DNA of 64,000 nucleotides, from assembly GCA_035610365.1 (NCBI GenBank), contig CM069432.1:223098532-223162531 (forward strand), read 5' to 3'. A program made the translations under genes and the position numbers. How positions within the stretch are numbered: position 1 is the stretch's first letter; the number at the start of each line of letters is the position of its first letter. The DNA is from Aquatica leii (Eukaryota; Arthropoda; Insecta; Coleoptera; Lampyridae). The notes below the pieces were generated by a model that was not told where the DNA came from, did no database searches, and was given only the letters and a program-made list of their open reading frames with translations. Shown piece after piece: positions 53,814 to 63,944 of the stretch.

Positions 53814-56800
53814 CAGGCCCGCGCCTAGCACTTTTGGCGCCCTTGTGCAAATTTAAAATAACGCCCCAAATTTGTATTACGTTCATATGTGAGTACAGAT
53901 ACGGGTTAAGTTAGGTATTATTATCCACTATTGAAAAATAATTTAAAAAAGTATTTTCATAAATTTATTTTCATTTTTATATTTTACAAGTACAAGCCAT
54001 AAGCCATACAAGTATTTTTTCATTGAGGTACATAACATAATTATAAACTTATAAAAAACAGAAATATATTCCAACAGTAATACAACACAAAATTTTTGTT
54101 TCAAATGTAATATATGGTACAAAAGCATAAGAAATAAAAAAGATATTTAAAACATTAAAAATACTCGTTTATATATCACAAGACGAAACTGATCGACAAA
54201 TAAAAACAAAACAATATATTATTTTAATAATGCAACATGTCACCATTTAAAGGTTAATATCTAGGTATCAGGTATTGTTATTAATATTTTAGCTAAGTGC
54301 ATTGAGCTTTTCGTGCTTTAATTATTGCAAATTCTTTAATTAAATCTTCGGTGTTTAATTCTTTTAGGTGGTCCGTTTCTATTGAAATCATAGCAAGATT
54401 ACTTACTCGGTTTTGCCCCATGGTCGATCTTAAATAATTTTTTATTATTTTGAGTTTTGAAAAAGATCGTTCTGCTATAGATACAGAAACTGGCATTGTT
54501 AATAAAATACGAAGTATTATGCTCGTATTAGGAAAAGAATCCACTAAGTTGTTAATTGTTATATAATTTAAAGTTTTTTCTGGAGACGTAATAACTTTCC
54601 ACGGCAGTTATGTCTCGTAGTCTCGTTCATTGCGAGTTTTGTCGTTTAATAAATTTTCAACTTTTTGACATTCTTCTAATTGTTCGTTTTCAGAATAATT
54701 TTTAAATTTATCGATATTCATAAAAACGTGAAATTATTAGAGTAAGAAAGTAATTGGAATCTCTCATCCACTGATGTTATGATTACATCTAGAGCATTAA
54801 AAAAACAATCAACTCTGAACTTGAAAGTTTCGTCGTGGATCGGTTCATTGTCACATTCATAATCAAAATGTTTTTTTTTATTTTTTGCGGTCTTAGACCT
54901 CCTTGTTTTTTGAATTTTGGTTCTATGTCTAAGCTGGATGCTATTTCTTTAGCATCAATCAAAAGATCATTACAACGTTTATCGGAGCGATAAGCTTTTA
55001 AAAAATTATTCAATATATTTAAATGATTGCAACACTGAGCAACATCAAACTTCGGTTTTTGAATAATTTTACTAACAATGTTAACTTTACTTAAAATATT
55101 ATACCACAATATAAGAATGCAAATGAACTCAAACTTTGAAATTTTTTGGCCATTTTTGGTTATTTTCAAAATTTCCTTCGCTTATTTCAAACAAAGCATC
55201 ATAAACCTCCCCAAGTTTGATACCTTGAAGAAATTATTGCATCTATTCTACTAGACTATCGAGTATCCGATAAAGGTTTTAAAGTTAAATTTAAAGAAGC
55301 TGAAAAAAATACAAACCATTCTTGAACTAAAGAAAAAAAAATTGATGCTCAAAGTGTTCGATTTTGCGGCATCATTGACGACTAAATTTAAGGTATGATT
55401 ACAACAAGGAACCAAGAAAGCTCGCGGATTGAAACTCAAAATTTTTTTTAGTAGACCATTATGCCTACCACGCATATTTGCCTCATTGTAGTAACCCTGA
55501 CCCCGCAAATCGTTGATATTTAAGCCTTCTTTTTCTAACGCCGACAAGAGAAATTTTGTCAAGCCTTCACCCGACACATCATCTATAGGACAAATAATAA
55601 AAAATGCTCTTTAAATTAATAAATCTTATACAAACTGCAATTTGTTCTTGGTGACTAGAGTCAGGAGTGCAGTCTAATAATATGGAATAATATTTTGCCT
55701 TTTTAGTTAGTTCTAAAATTTTGGATTTGATATTTTCACCGATCAAGTTGATTACTTCATTTTGCATTTTATCCCCGAGATAGTTTTTGTGATCTTTTAT
55801 ATGAGAGCGTTTTGTATGTTCTGACAAAATCGGGTCGGATTTGGAAATCATTTGTATGCATTTTAAAAAGTTACCATTGTTTTTCTCAAACAACTTATTA
55901 GTACTTCTACGAAAAGCTAAATTTTGCTGACCTAAAAACTGAATCACGTAGAAACTTATTTCTATAACAGCTTGCCAGTATTTAGTTTCTCTGTTTATTA
56001 CATTTTGAATTTCAGAATCAAATATTTCATTTTTATTAAAACGGTTAGAAAGATCTAGCAATCTTAGAACATTTTCGATATGTAACTTGCTCATTTCATG
56101 AATATTTAAATTCACTTAAATGCTACCAGTCATCGTAACCAGATTCATCACTAAGGCGAACAGATTTCAAATCGCTGCCATTAAAAATTTTGCAACAGAA
56201 GCAGTAAAGTGAATTTTTTGTTTTGGAATATAACAACAAAAAAAAAATCTTTGTTCGGTAAAATTATAAAGAAGTAACTATTGGAAAACTTACGCCCCGA
56301 CTCCGAACTATCTCTCGGCTAAATATCCTTTTTATTTTGGTAACGAGCAGCGTCACGTTCTACTAATTCTTGAATATTATTAGGACGTAATTTTTTTGGC
56401 CATAGTGCAGCATCTTTTGAAAGTTGACTCATATTTTCCGTCCTGGTAATTTTTGAACATGTTGATGAATTACTTGCTACATGATCAGTTTCTTGTCTGC
56501 TGCTGATACTTGTTTCAAGTACATGTTCAGAATATTGGCATTCAGGCGTATTATCGTTGTTATTAATATTTTGCAAAGTAGACTCGGGTTTTGAAAAAAA
56601 TGCGTAATTTTGTCATGGTTTTCCAGTTCTTCCTCTCGTTTTCTTTTATTTCGCAAATTTTAATATCCAGACAGTTTTTTCTTTTTTTTGACATCCTGTA
56701 TACTGTAATGAAATGAATACGTAAGTAAACAAATTGACACATTATTTATGAAAAATGGAAATGTTTCGACGTCTCAAACTCGAAAGTATTTTCTCAACAT

Positions 56801-57557
56801 TATTTATAAATTTTTATAAATAGTGATATTAGTGCTGATCAATTATTCTGTTTGAATTTACTTCAATTAACAACGATGTTTATATAATCAAATATAAAAG
56901 GATTTTTTAGATGCAAGTTTTTGGCTTTTAGTGTTTTAATAAATCTAAAATAAAAAATAAATTTTAGATTAACTCACTTTAATTCACAACACAAAACACA
57001 TCATTATGAAGTCTGTAAAACTACAAAAAACTAAAGTTTCAAAAACAGATATCTTTTACCTCATGCACTTTTCACTTCGCTAAGTTAATTATCGATCGGG
57101 CATCAAGCAACAAATGAAATCGCGACCGATGCAGCGCTTAAATATATAAAGTTTCGTACATTGCAAGCTCAGACAGGAAAAAAATGTTTGTTCGCTCGTT
57201 GGCTCGTTGCAAGCCAAATTTCAAGCTCAAACATGAATAAAATCAGATTTGTTTGAGTTCACACAATTCATGTTATCATGTTACGTATTACGTATTCGAT
57301 CGAATAAATGCTATTATTGCGTACTCTCATTTGTAAAATATATTATTTATGAGAAGTGATTCGGTTCCCTCGTCGCAAAGAGTAAAAATTAAAAAATATA
57401 CAAATAAAAACAATGTAATAGCTAGCACAATTACTTACTAGTTTTTTTATCATTATAAATTTTGTTTTGACAATGTTGTTTTGAGTCTTGAGGCTTTTTG
57501 TCGCCTCGGCGCCGTGGTGCACCACACGACTTTGCCCTTATGTACGGCGCGGGACTG
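53814..57557 (-). mobile_element. hAT element copy 2, inserted in a Penelope-like remnant
   Basis: Ends CAGGCCCGCGCCTAGC (53814) and, in reverse complement from 57557, CAGTCCCGCGCCGTAC. The 8-bp target duplication TGTACAGC is perfect (53806-53813 and 57558-57565). Same family as copy 1 and nearly co-linear, 3744 bp, without the TTAA insert. Confidence 0.95.
54293..56694 (-). pseudogene. ZMYM1-like hAT transposase, copy 2
   Basis: The start ATG at 56694 (after which the frame soon breaks) leads to a Ser/Thr-rich region (56576-56319, ITRTENMSQLSKDAALWPKK). Frame 56115-55579 has NLNIHEMSKLHIENVLRLLD, DHKNYLGDKMQNEVINLIGE and YYSILLDCTPDSSHQEQIAV. Frame 55577-55251 has VSGEGLTKFLLSALEKEGLN, RGRHNGLLKKILS and VPCCNHTLNLVVNDAAKS. 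Frame 55169-54789 follows, and the hATC end is at 54544-54293 (SFPNTSIILRILLTMPVSV). At least four frame breaks. The gene encodes a TTF-zinc-finger hAT transposase; copy 1 has the same architecture. Confidence 0.88.
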
Positions 57558-57565
57558 TGTACAGC

Positions 57566-57810
57566 ATTTTGTAAATAGTGTAAATATATGGTTATTTTTA
57601 TGTCATTTGTTTTTATTATCGGAATGATTCTTTGTGTTAGATTTGGGACATTTATGATTTTGGTGTAAGTGAGTTAGTATTGAGATTAGCGTTAAGAGTA
57701 GTGTTAAGTTTAGTAAGACTTGGGTTAACTGGTGGTGGGATAGCATTAGTTATGTTAGTGTGTAGCAGTATTTTATTTATTATATTATTAGGATAGTTGT
57801 TATTTCTCAG
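57566..57810. other. Penelope remnant continuation and G/T-rich stretch
   Basis: The first roughly 60 bp continue the frame of the Penelope-like remnant on the minus strand (PYIYTIYKMLYSNTKDR across the hAT site). The rest is G/T-rich and repetitive (many TTAG and GTTA words), with no gene. Confidence 0.4.
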
Positions 57811-58242
57811 TGTTTAAATTACAATTTAAACATAAAATTGAGTTATTGAAACACTTATAATTTTCAAACTTAAGAAATTGTAAACATACTTAATGATTAC
57901 TCCACATGTAAAACAATCCAATTGCAAACGTAAGTAGTTACGTTATATTTAGACTTCCGCTATATCAACACTTTGCTAAGAATGTGTTACATTATAGTAA
58001 CCCACATTTGTAATAGTAACCATAGATGTGCTGACTTTGTATTTCACAACAGTTGTAAATATTGTATATAAATAGTAGACAGTTATTAATAAAATTATCA
58101 TTCAACGTCAACTTGTTTGATCACTTAACACCTGTCCTAGAATCTGGTGTCGTTAAGATATTGATTACCTGGGCAGGTGTTCTACTATTAAGTACGATAC
58201 ACCTTACGTGCTTAATACTCAGTATTTTCTTTAGAATATTCA
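57811..58242 (+). repeat. BEL-2 5' LTR (may extend to about 58258)
   Basis: Begins TGTTTAAATT. Homology with the 3' LTR stops just past AATATTCA, but the primer site lies 20 bp further on, so the true end may be near 58258. Confidence 0.8.
58064..58093 (+). promoter_or_regulatory. BEL-2 LTR TATA box and polyadenylation signal
   Basis: TATATAAATAG at 58064-58074 and AATAAA at 58088-58093, in the order expected for U3/R. Both are also present in the 3' LTR. Confidence 0.6.
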
Positions 58243-58261
58243 AGTTTACGTGCTTAATATT

Positions 58262-58281
58262 TGGTCCTTCGAGCCGGATCC
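58262..58281 (+). promoter_or_regulatory. Primer-binding site of BEL-2
   Basis: TGGTCCTTCGAGCCGGATCC, starting with TGG and similar to the BEL-1 site. Confidence 0.65.
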
Positions 58282-58320
58282 ACCCTGGATCCACCACCAC
58301 CATCAACTTAACATATGCTC

Positions 58321-58677
58321 CAACGATTCAAGAAAGAACAAAGAAGTTCCACTGCCACGGCCCATCCACGGTCCGATACCACTATTTAACAGAATTACAA
58401 ACTGTTAAATTAAATTACATTTCCGGTCCATACCGAGACCAACGATTCAAGAAAGAACAAAGAACTTCCACTGCCACGGCCCATCCACGGTCCGATACCA
58501 TTATTTAACAGAATTACAAACTGTTAAATTAAATTACATTTCCGGTCCATACTGAGACCAACGATTCAAGAAAGAACAAAGACGTTCCACTGCCACGGCC
58601 CATCTACGGTCCGATACCACAATTTAACAGATTTACAACCTGTTAAATTAAACTACATTTCCGGTCCATACCGAGAC
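58321..58677 (+). repeat. Three 119-bp tandem repeats in the BEL-2 leader
   Basis: Units start CAACGATTCAAGAAAGAAC at about 58321, 58440 and 58559, nearly identical. Each has the perfect hairpin ATTTAACAG/CTGTTAAAT (slightly changed in unit 3) and the phrase CCGGTCCATAC. Partly decayed further pieces follow to 58850. Confidence 0.9.
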
Positions 58678-58919
58678 CAACAATCCAAGTAAACGAAGAA
58701 AAAGTTATTCCGGTCCATCCGCGACCATCCAACTAACAAGAAGTTATTTCCGGTCCATCCGCGACCAACAAACAAAGAAGTTCCACTACCACGGCCCACC
58801 AAAGCCGATTCCAAAATTTAACAGATTTACAACCTGTTGAATTCAGTTCCACTTCCGATCCATCCAAAGACCTTCCACTCAAGAAAAGACAAGCCTATCA
58901 TACCAAGTAAGTCCTCCAG

Positions 58920-60041
58920 ATGACCACTAACATGCACAAAGACGACGCTGAGCAATCACTACGCCGAAAGAAACAATCAATTCGAATTCAACACCTGGAC
59001 CAAACGATCCAATTAATCAACCAAGAAGTACAAGAAGACAAATCAAAATTACGATATGAACTGTTGCTCCAGAAGATTAACAAGCAGTGGGAAACCATCC
59101 AAGTACTACATGAAGACATAATGGTGTACGAAATCAATTTCCAAGACAACTACTTCAAAAATGATGAATATTTGCTAGCCGAGCGGTCCTACGAAGTAGC
59201 AGTTGAAGGTTTACAACAAAAGATTGTTACAACTCAAAAGGTCCAAGAAGTATCGAAACCAAACCTAAAACTTCCTAAAATAGAAATTCCATTTTTTGAC
59301 GGAAGCTATGAAAACTGGCCAACCTTTAATGACATTTTCCTTAAAGTTATTCATGAAAATCTATCCTTAACCAAAATTGAAAAAATGCAATACCTTAAAA
59401 CCCACATCCGAAGACAACCAAGCAGAATGGTGCAGCATTTACAAATTACTGACATCAACTATGAAGTGGCTTGGGAGCTACTTCAGAAGCGGTACCAAAA
59501 TCAAAGACTAATCATTTCCAAATTAATTGACAAAATCATAGACATACCGCCAATCCAGAATGAATCTACGGATAAACTACGACAACTGCATGATGTTATC
59601 ACCGAATGTTTAAAAGCAATTGACAACTTAGGCGTTAGTACTACCTCCTGGGGGCCGATAGTTGCACGTATCATAACTCAAAAGTGGGATCAAGAAACCA
59701 ATCGTCTGTACGAAGAATCTCTGAAGACACCACACGAAATCCAAGACTTACAAGAGTTAATGGACTTTCTGAACCGAAAATTCCAGTCATTAGAATCAGT
59801 CACGGCGGCGAAGAAGACATGTTATAACGAAATGCAACAAACGTCTAGATTTAACAACTACAATTTGAATCCACATTTTACAATCTACAATTCCAACTGC
59901 TGCGGATACTGTAAGCAGCAACATCTAATATACACCTGCCAAAAGTTTAAAGCGTTATCCATTATTGCCAGGATTCAATTCATAAAAGAACGACGACTCT
60001 GCGTCAACTGCATGAACCACGATATCACGAAGAGATGCTGA
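58920..60041 (+). CDS. BEL/Pao gag
   Basis: ATG at 58920, the first after the leader, opens 373 codons. The N-terminus is Gln/Lys-rich and probably coiled-coil (RKKQSIRIQHLDQTIQLINQ). The capsid region follows (LKLPKIEIPFFDGSYENWP, DUF1759 type; NYEVAWELLQKRYQNQRLI), then knuckles CCGYCKQQHLIYTC and CVNCMNHDITKRC. The TGA at 60039-60041 falls between the knuckles in frame with the following protease, so a single nonsense change divides gag from pol. The protein packages element RNA. Confidence 0.9.
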   Translation: MTTNMHKDDAEQSLRRKKQSIRIQHLDQTIQLINQEVQEDKSKLRYELLLQKINKQWETIQVLHEDIMVYEINFQDNYFKNDEYLLAERSYEVAVEGLQQKIVTTQKVQEVSKPNLKLPKIEIPFFDGSYENWPTFNDIFLKVIHENLSLTKIEKMQYLKTHIRRQPSRMVQHLQITDINYEVAWELLQKRYQNQRLIISKLIDKIIDIPPIQNESTDKLRQLHDVITECLKAIDNLGVSTTSWGPIVARIITQKWDQETNRLYEESLKTPHEIQDLQELMDFLNRKFQSLESVTAAKKTCYNEMQQTSRFNNYNLNPHFTIYNSNCCGYCKQQHLIYTCQKFKALSIIARIQFIKERRLCVNCMNHDITKRC

Positions 60042-60575
60042 AGTCAATTGCGGTGCCTCCAGTGCGGTCAACAGCATCATACAATGTTGCACAAAGAAAG
60101 ACAGGCCAATTCAAAACCATATAATAGAAACACAACCTCCAAATATTCAAACAAGATATCAAGCCAAAATTTACAAGAAAAAGCGAATCCTATTACCAGT
60201 CATCTTGGAAGACAAGACCAAACTACAATTTTGGCCACGGCGCTTGTACTTATTAAATCAGCAACAGGAACCATGGAATATTTGCGAGTACTGATTGATC
60301 CCGGATCGCAATCATCATTCATGACAGAAAGAGCAGCGCAATCCTTGGGGCTACCAAAAGAGAAGATAAGAGCCGAAATAACAGGTCTGGGAGCAGGAGA
60401 TCCAAAAATAGCAACCACAAAAATTCAAGCTGAGGTGCACCCACGTTTTCCAAGCAACTTCATACTACCTGTCAAGTTTCTGGTGATGTCAAAACTAACA
60501 CAAGCGTTACCAAGCTATGAGATAGAATACACCAGATCGAACCAACTACAAAACTACGTTCTTGCAGACTACTAG
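60042..60575 (+). pseudogene. BEL/Pao last knuckle and aspartic protease
   Basis: Same frame as gag after the stop: CLQCGQQHHTMLHKER, then the A17-type protease LRVLIDPGSQSSFMTERAAQ (active-site D-P-G) and AEITGLGAG. It ends at NYVLAD. Next in an uninterrupted element would come about 30 codons linking to GWILSG; here they are missing and a frameshift follows. Confidence 0.8.
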
Positions 60576-61051
60576 GTCAACAGACGGAACTAGGTTGGAT
60601 ATTATCAGGAATTGCAAAAGAATATCAACACGATGATATAAAAATTATCAACATGATTAGCCGCACCGAAGAAGACCAACAGTTAACAAAGTTTTGGAAT
60701 CTCGAAGAAGTGTCAATGAAAAAAATCATTTCTCCAGACGACGCAGCATGTGAAAAACATTACACAGAGACGACTAAAAGAAACTACGATGGAAGTTACA
60801 CAGTCCAAATACCTTTCAAAAAAGAATTCGCACCTGAATTAGGATATTCCAAAACTAAAGTCATTGCAAGATTACTACAACTCGAGAAAAGGTTACAAAA
60901 GGATAACCACTTGGCAGACCAATACCACAAACTTATGCAAGAATATTTACACCTCGGCCACATGAAAGAAGTTCCACGCCATCTACTAGACGAAGGAAAA
61001 TACTACATTCCACATCAACAGTACCACTACAAAACTAAGAGTAGTATTTGA
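60576..61051 (+). pseudogene. BEL/Pao protease-RT linker
   Basis: In the second frame: QQTELGWILSGIAKEY (60585-60635), then FWNLEEVSMKKIISPDD, HYTETTKRNYDGSYTVQIPF and the RT front (RLLQLEKRLQKDNHLADQYH, EYLHLGHMKEVP). A frameshift with a small loss near 61020 separates it from the RT catalytic part. Confidence 0.8.
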
Positions 61052-62126
61052 CGCATCATCCAAAGCATCCAATGGAGTGAGTCTCAACGAACTAATGTAC
61101 ACCGGACCAAGATTGCAACAAGAACTCTCCGACATACTACTACGGTGGAGAAAACATCAAATTGTATTCAGCGCCGATATTGAGAAAATGTACCGTCAAA
61201 TCAAAATATCTGAAGAAGACCAAAGATTCCACCGGATCTTATGGAGGTTTGACCAATTCACACCAATACAAGAATTTTGCCTCACGACTGTCACGTATGG
61301 GACAACATCTGCACCATTTCTTGCAATAAGAACTCTTCAGCAATTGACTGAAGACGAAAAAGTATTATACCCAAAAGCATCTAAAGTCATCATGAAAGAC
61401 TTTTATGTCGACGATGTTTTGTCTGGAGCGGATAACATTGAAGAGGCCATTCAGCTACAATCTAAAATTACTAAACTGCTAAAATCAGGAGTTAAACCAA
61501 TGCAGTATCATGTTAAACGCATAATTGGAAACTCAACGTTAACCTATGAAGAACTAACAACATTACAACACCAAATAGAAGCCTGCCTAAATTCAAGACC
61601 ATTATGTCCATTAACCAACAACGTCGATGACATAGACGTCCTAACACCAGGACACTTCCTTATCGGAAGAGCGATTGTATCTCCACCCAACCCTGTAACA
61701 AATACCATCAATACAAATATATCCTCGAGATGGCAGCTAGTCCACAAGATGAAGAAGGACGTCTGGAACGCCTGGTCTTCAGATTACCTCAATCGACTTC
61801 AACAAAGATATAAATGGAAAACCCGCCAGGACAACTTAAAAATGGGAGATCTAGTGGTACTGAAAGAAGATACTATAAATCCAAGTCGTTGGCCGTTAGC
61901 CCGAATTGCAGAAACCCACCCAGCCAAAGATGGTACCCTCCGAGTGGTCACACTCAAGAAGTCAGATGGGAACACCTTTAAACGAAGTATCCACAAAATA
62001 ATTCCTATACCGGTATTACCAGAAAACCAGTCGACTACCGATACAAAGAAGAATGAAACTAAAGTACGAGCAACCAATGCAAACATGGCAATCACAGCTA
62101 AACCACAATCGAACTTCAACCGTTAA
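61042..62126 (+). pseudogene. BEL/Pao RT joined to integrase C-terminus by in-frame deletion
   Basis: The frame begins LRVVFDASSKASNGVSLNEL, then FSADIEKMYRQIKI, YGTTSAPFLAIRTLQQ and the catalytic FYVDDVLSGA (near 61405). At about 61488 it changes without break from ITKLLKSG to GVKPMQYHVKRIIG, the region right after the integrase catalytic Glu. Compared with BEL-1 about 640 codons are missing: RT thumb, RNase H, the integrase zinc finger and all three catalytic acids. The DUF5641-type end (DLVVLKEDTINPSRWPLARI) is complete, with a stop at 62126. Confidence 0.92.
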
Positions 62127-62158
62127 AATAAGAACCGTCCGTTGGCGAGGCGCCAGAA

Positions 62159-62590
62159 TGTTTAAATTACAATTTAAACATAAAATTGGGTTATTGAAAC
62201 ACTTATAATTTTCAAACTTAAGAAATTGTAAACATACTTAATGATTACTCCACATGTAAAACAATCCAATTGCAAACGTAAGTAGTTACGTTATATTTAG
62301 ACTTCCGCTATATCAACACTTTGCTAAGTATGTGTTACATTATAGTTACCCATGTTTGTAATAGTAACCATAGATGTGCTGACTTTGTATTTCACAACAG
62401 TTGTAAATATTGTATATAAATAGTAGACAGTTATTAATAAAATTATCATTCAACGTCAACTTGTTTGATCACTTAACACCTGTCCTAGAATCTGGTATCG
62501 TTAAGATATTGATTACCTGGGCAGGTGTTCTACTATTAAGTACGATACACCTTACGTGCTTAATACTCAGTATTTTCTTTAGAATATTCA
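62159..62590 (+). repeat. BEL-2 3' LTR, probably truncated at its end
   Basis: About six substitutions against the 5' LTR over 432 bp. Similarity ends within AATATTCAAGTTTA, after which flanking DNA differs. A plus-strand frame at 62410-62610 is just LTR sequence. Confidence 0.85.
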
Positions 62591-63751
62591 AGTTTATTTC
62601 ATGGAGTTGATTACTGCTCAAACCTAGAATCTCATTTTTCATTTTTGATTTTTTGGTGGAGTGGATGTTTAGTTAAGTAATTAATCGTTCTATTTGAGGC
62701 TATATGCTTAGTATACCATTCAGTAACTATCGTACTAATACTAATATCCCTGATAAGTCTAACATCTAAAAATACACTATACATGCCGTACTATAAAGCC
62801 GTATTTGCAACATCGCCAACGAATAAGGAATATCCACTTTTTATACAACACATACATACTATTCAAGAATAAGTTCTTGCCAGCTTTGTTAGATGTTATC
62901 ACTTCCATACCAAGTTAACTAAATTTAAAATTTTGTTTTACAATAACATTTTAAACAACGTATTTCAAAAGGTTAATTATAAATGACAACACGTAATTGC
63001 CATATTCTTGCAAAAACTCAAAATATGTGTATGGATTTGATTTTGCGGGGTATTTTTTCCGGAAACTTTTCTAGTGGTACTTTTTGCTGGGAAATTTTAA
63101 CATAAGATATGTTTTCTAAATTATTTTTTCTGCTCTTCTAGTTTTTTTTCTACGACTATTTACTGCAGTAGTTGTTACTTTTATAAATATGAATTTCATC
63201 TATAGATTCACCTGTGTTCTTTAATCTTATCATATTTAAATTTTTTATTAATTTAATTTCTTATTTGTCTATCTTGAGATGAATATATACTAAACCTTCT
63301 CCGATTACATTATTTGAGTTAAATTCTTCCATAGACGAAAAACTCTAAAATCTACAAACATTTATATTATTTTAAATAGTTTTCTATCATTCCATGTCAT
63401 TAAACTCATTTAAATTTCCGTTAGATTTTTTCGTTTTATATATTTTTTATCTTTTTTATGTGTGTAAAAATATGTAGATTTGGACGTACACTATTTTGCT
63501 GGAATAAGTTGCAAAAAATTCATGTCGCTAAGATAAGTGTTATTTCTCGTGGTTTTTGATTATTCTTTTTTTAATTCAAGTACTTATGCTATTCGTTATG
63601 TATTGTTTACTCACATACATATTTTTAAAAAGTAAACGTTCTTATGTTTCTTAATTTGTTAATTTGTTTTTTATATACTATTTTGCAGTTTTATAAAAAA
63701 AATTAATTACATACTTCTGTATTTATTAATCTATATTAGGTTTAATTGCAG

Positions 63752-63777
63752 TGGCAGTTCAAGAAGTCCGGCTTAAG
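63752..63777 (+). CDS. Candidate 26-bp microexon
   Basis: TTTAATTGCAG acceptor followed by 26 bp and a donor AAG|GTAGGC. In one frame it reads AVQEVRLK; in another, WQFKKSGL. The first resembles the start of the mature region of Beaten-path-type immunoglobulin proteins, where a motif like LxDVRLxVP precedes the first Ig domain, but this rests on eight residues. If real, it would need an upstream exon ending in phase 1 for that frame; the exon candidate at 10891 ends in phase 0 at its better donor. Confidence 0.15.
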
Positions 63778-63944
63778 GTAGGCAACATTTTTTAAACTGT
63801 TTGTAGGTAATGTTTTCAGATATCATTATGGCATATGTACGTAACCACCAAAATGTTTTGAAGTTTTATTGGCTCCATCGAAATAAAACAATAAACATGG
63901 GAAACAAAAGAAGGCATTTAGCGTATTACATCCACATTCCCACT

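Larger units (their letters stand above)
57811..62596 (+). mobile_element. BEL/Pao retrotransposon 2, internally deleted
   Basis: LTR copies at 57811-58242 and 62159-62590 differ at about six positions. Between them on the plus strand are a primer site, a leader with tandem repeats, gag, protease, RT and the integrase C-terminus. Large deletions remove the RT thumb, RNase H and the integrase core. The 5-bp flanks do not match (CTCAG against AGTTT), and the 3' LTR seems to lack its last roughly 16 bp. Confidence 0.93.

Noticed and set aside
58062-58508. 148-residue frame overlapping the BEL-2 LTR and leader
   Set aside because: It runs through LTR, primer site and tandem repeats; the repeated peptide only reflects the 119-bp DNA repeat.
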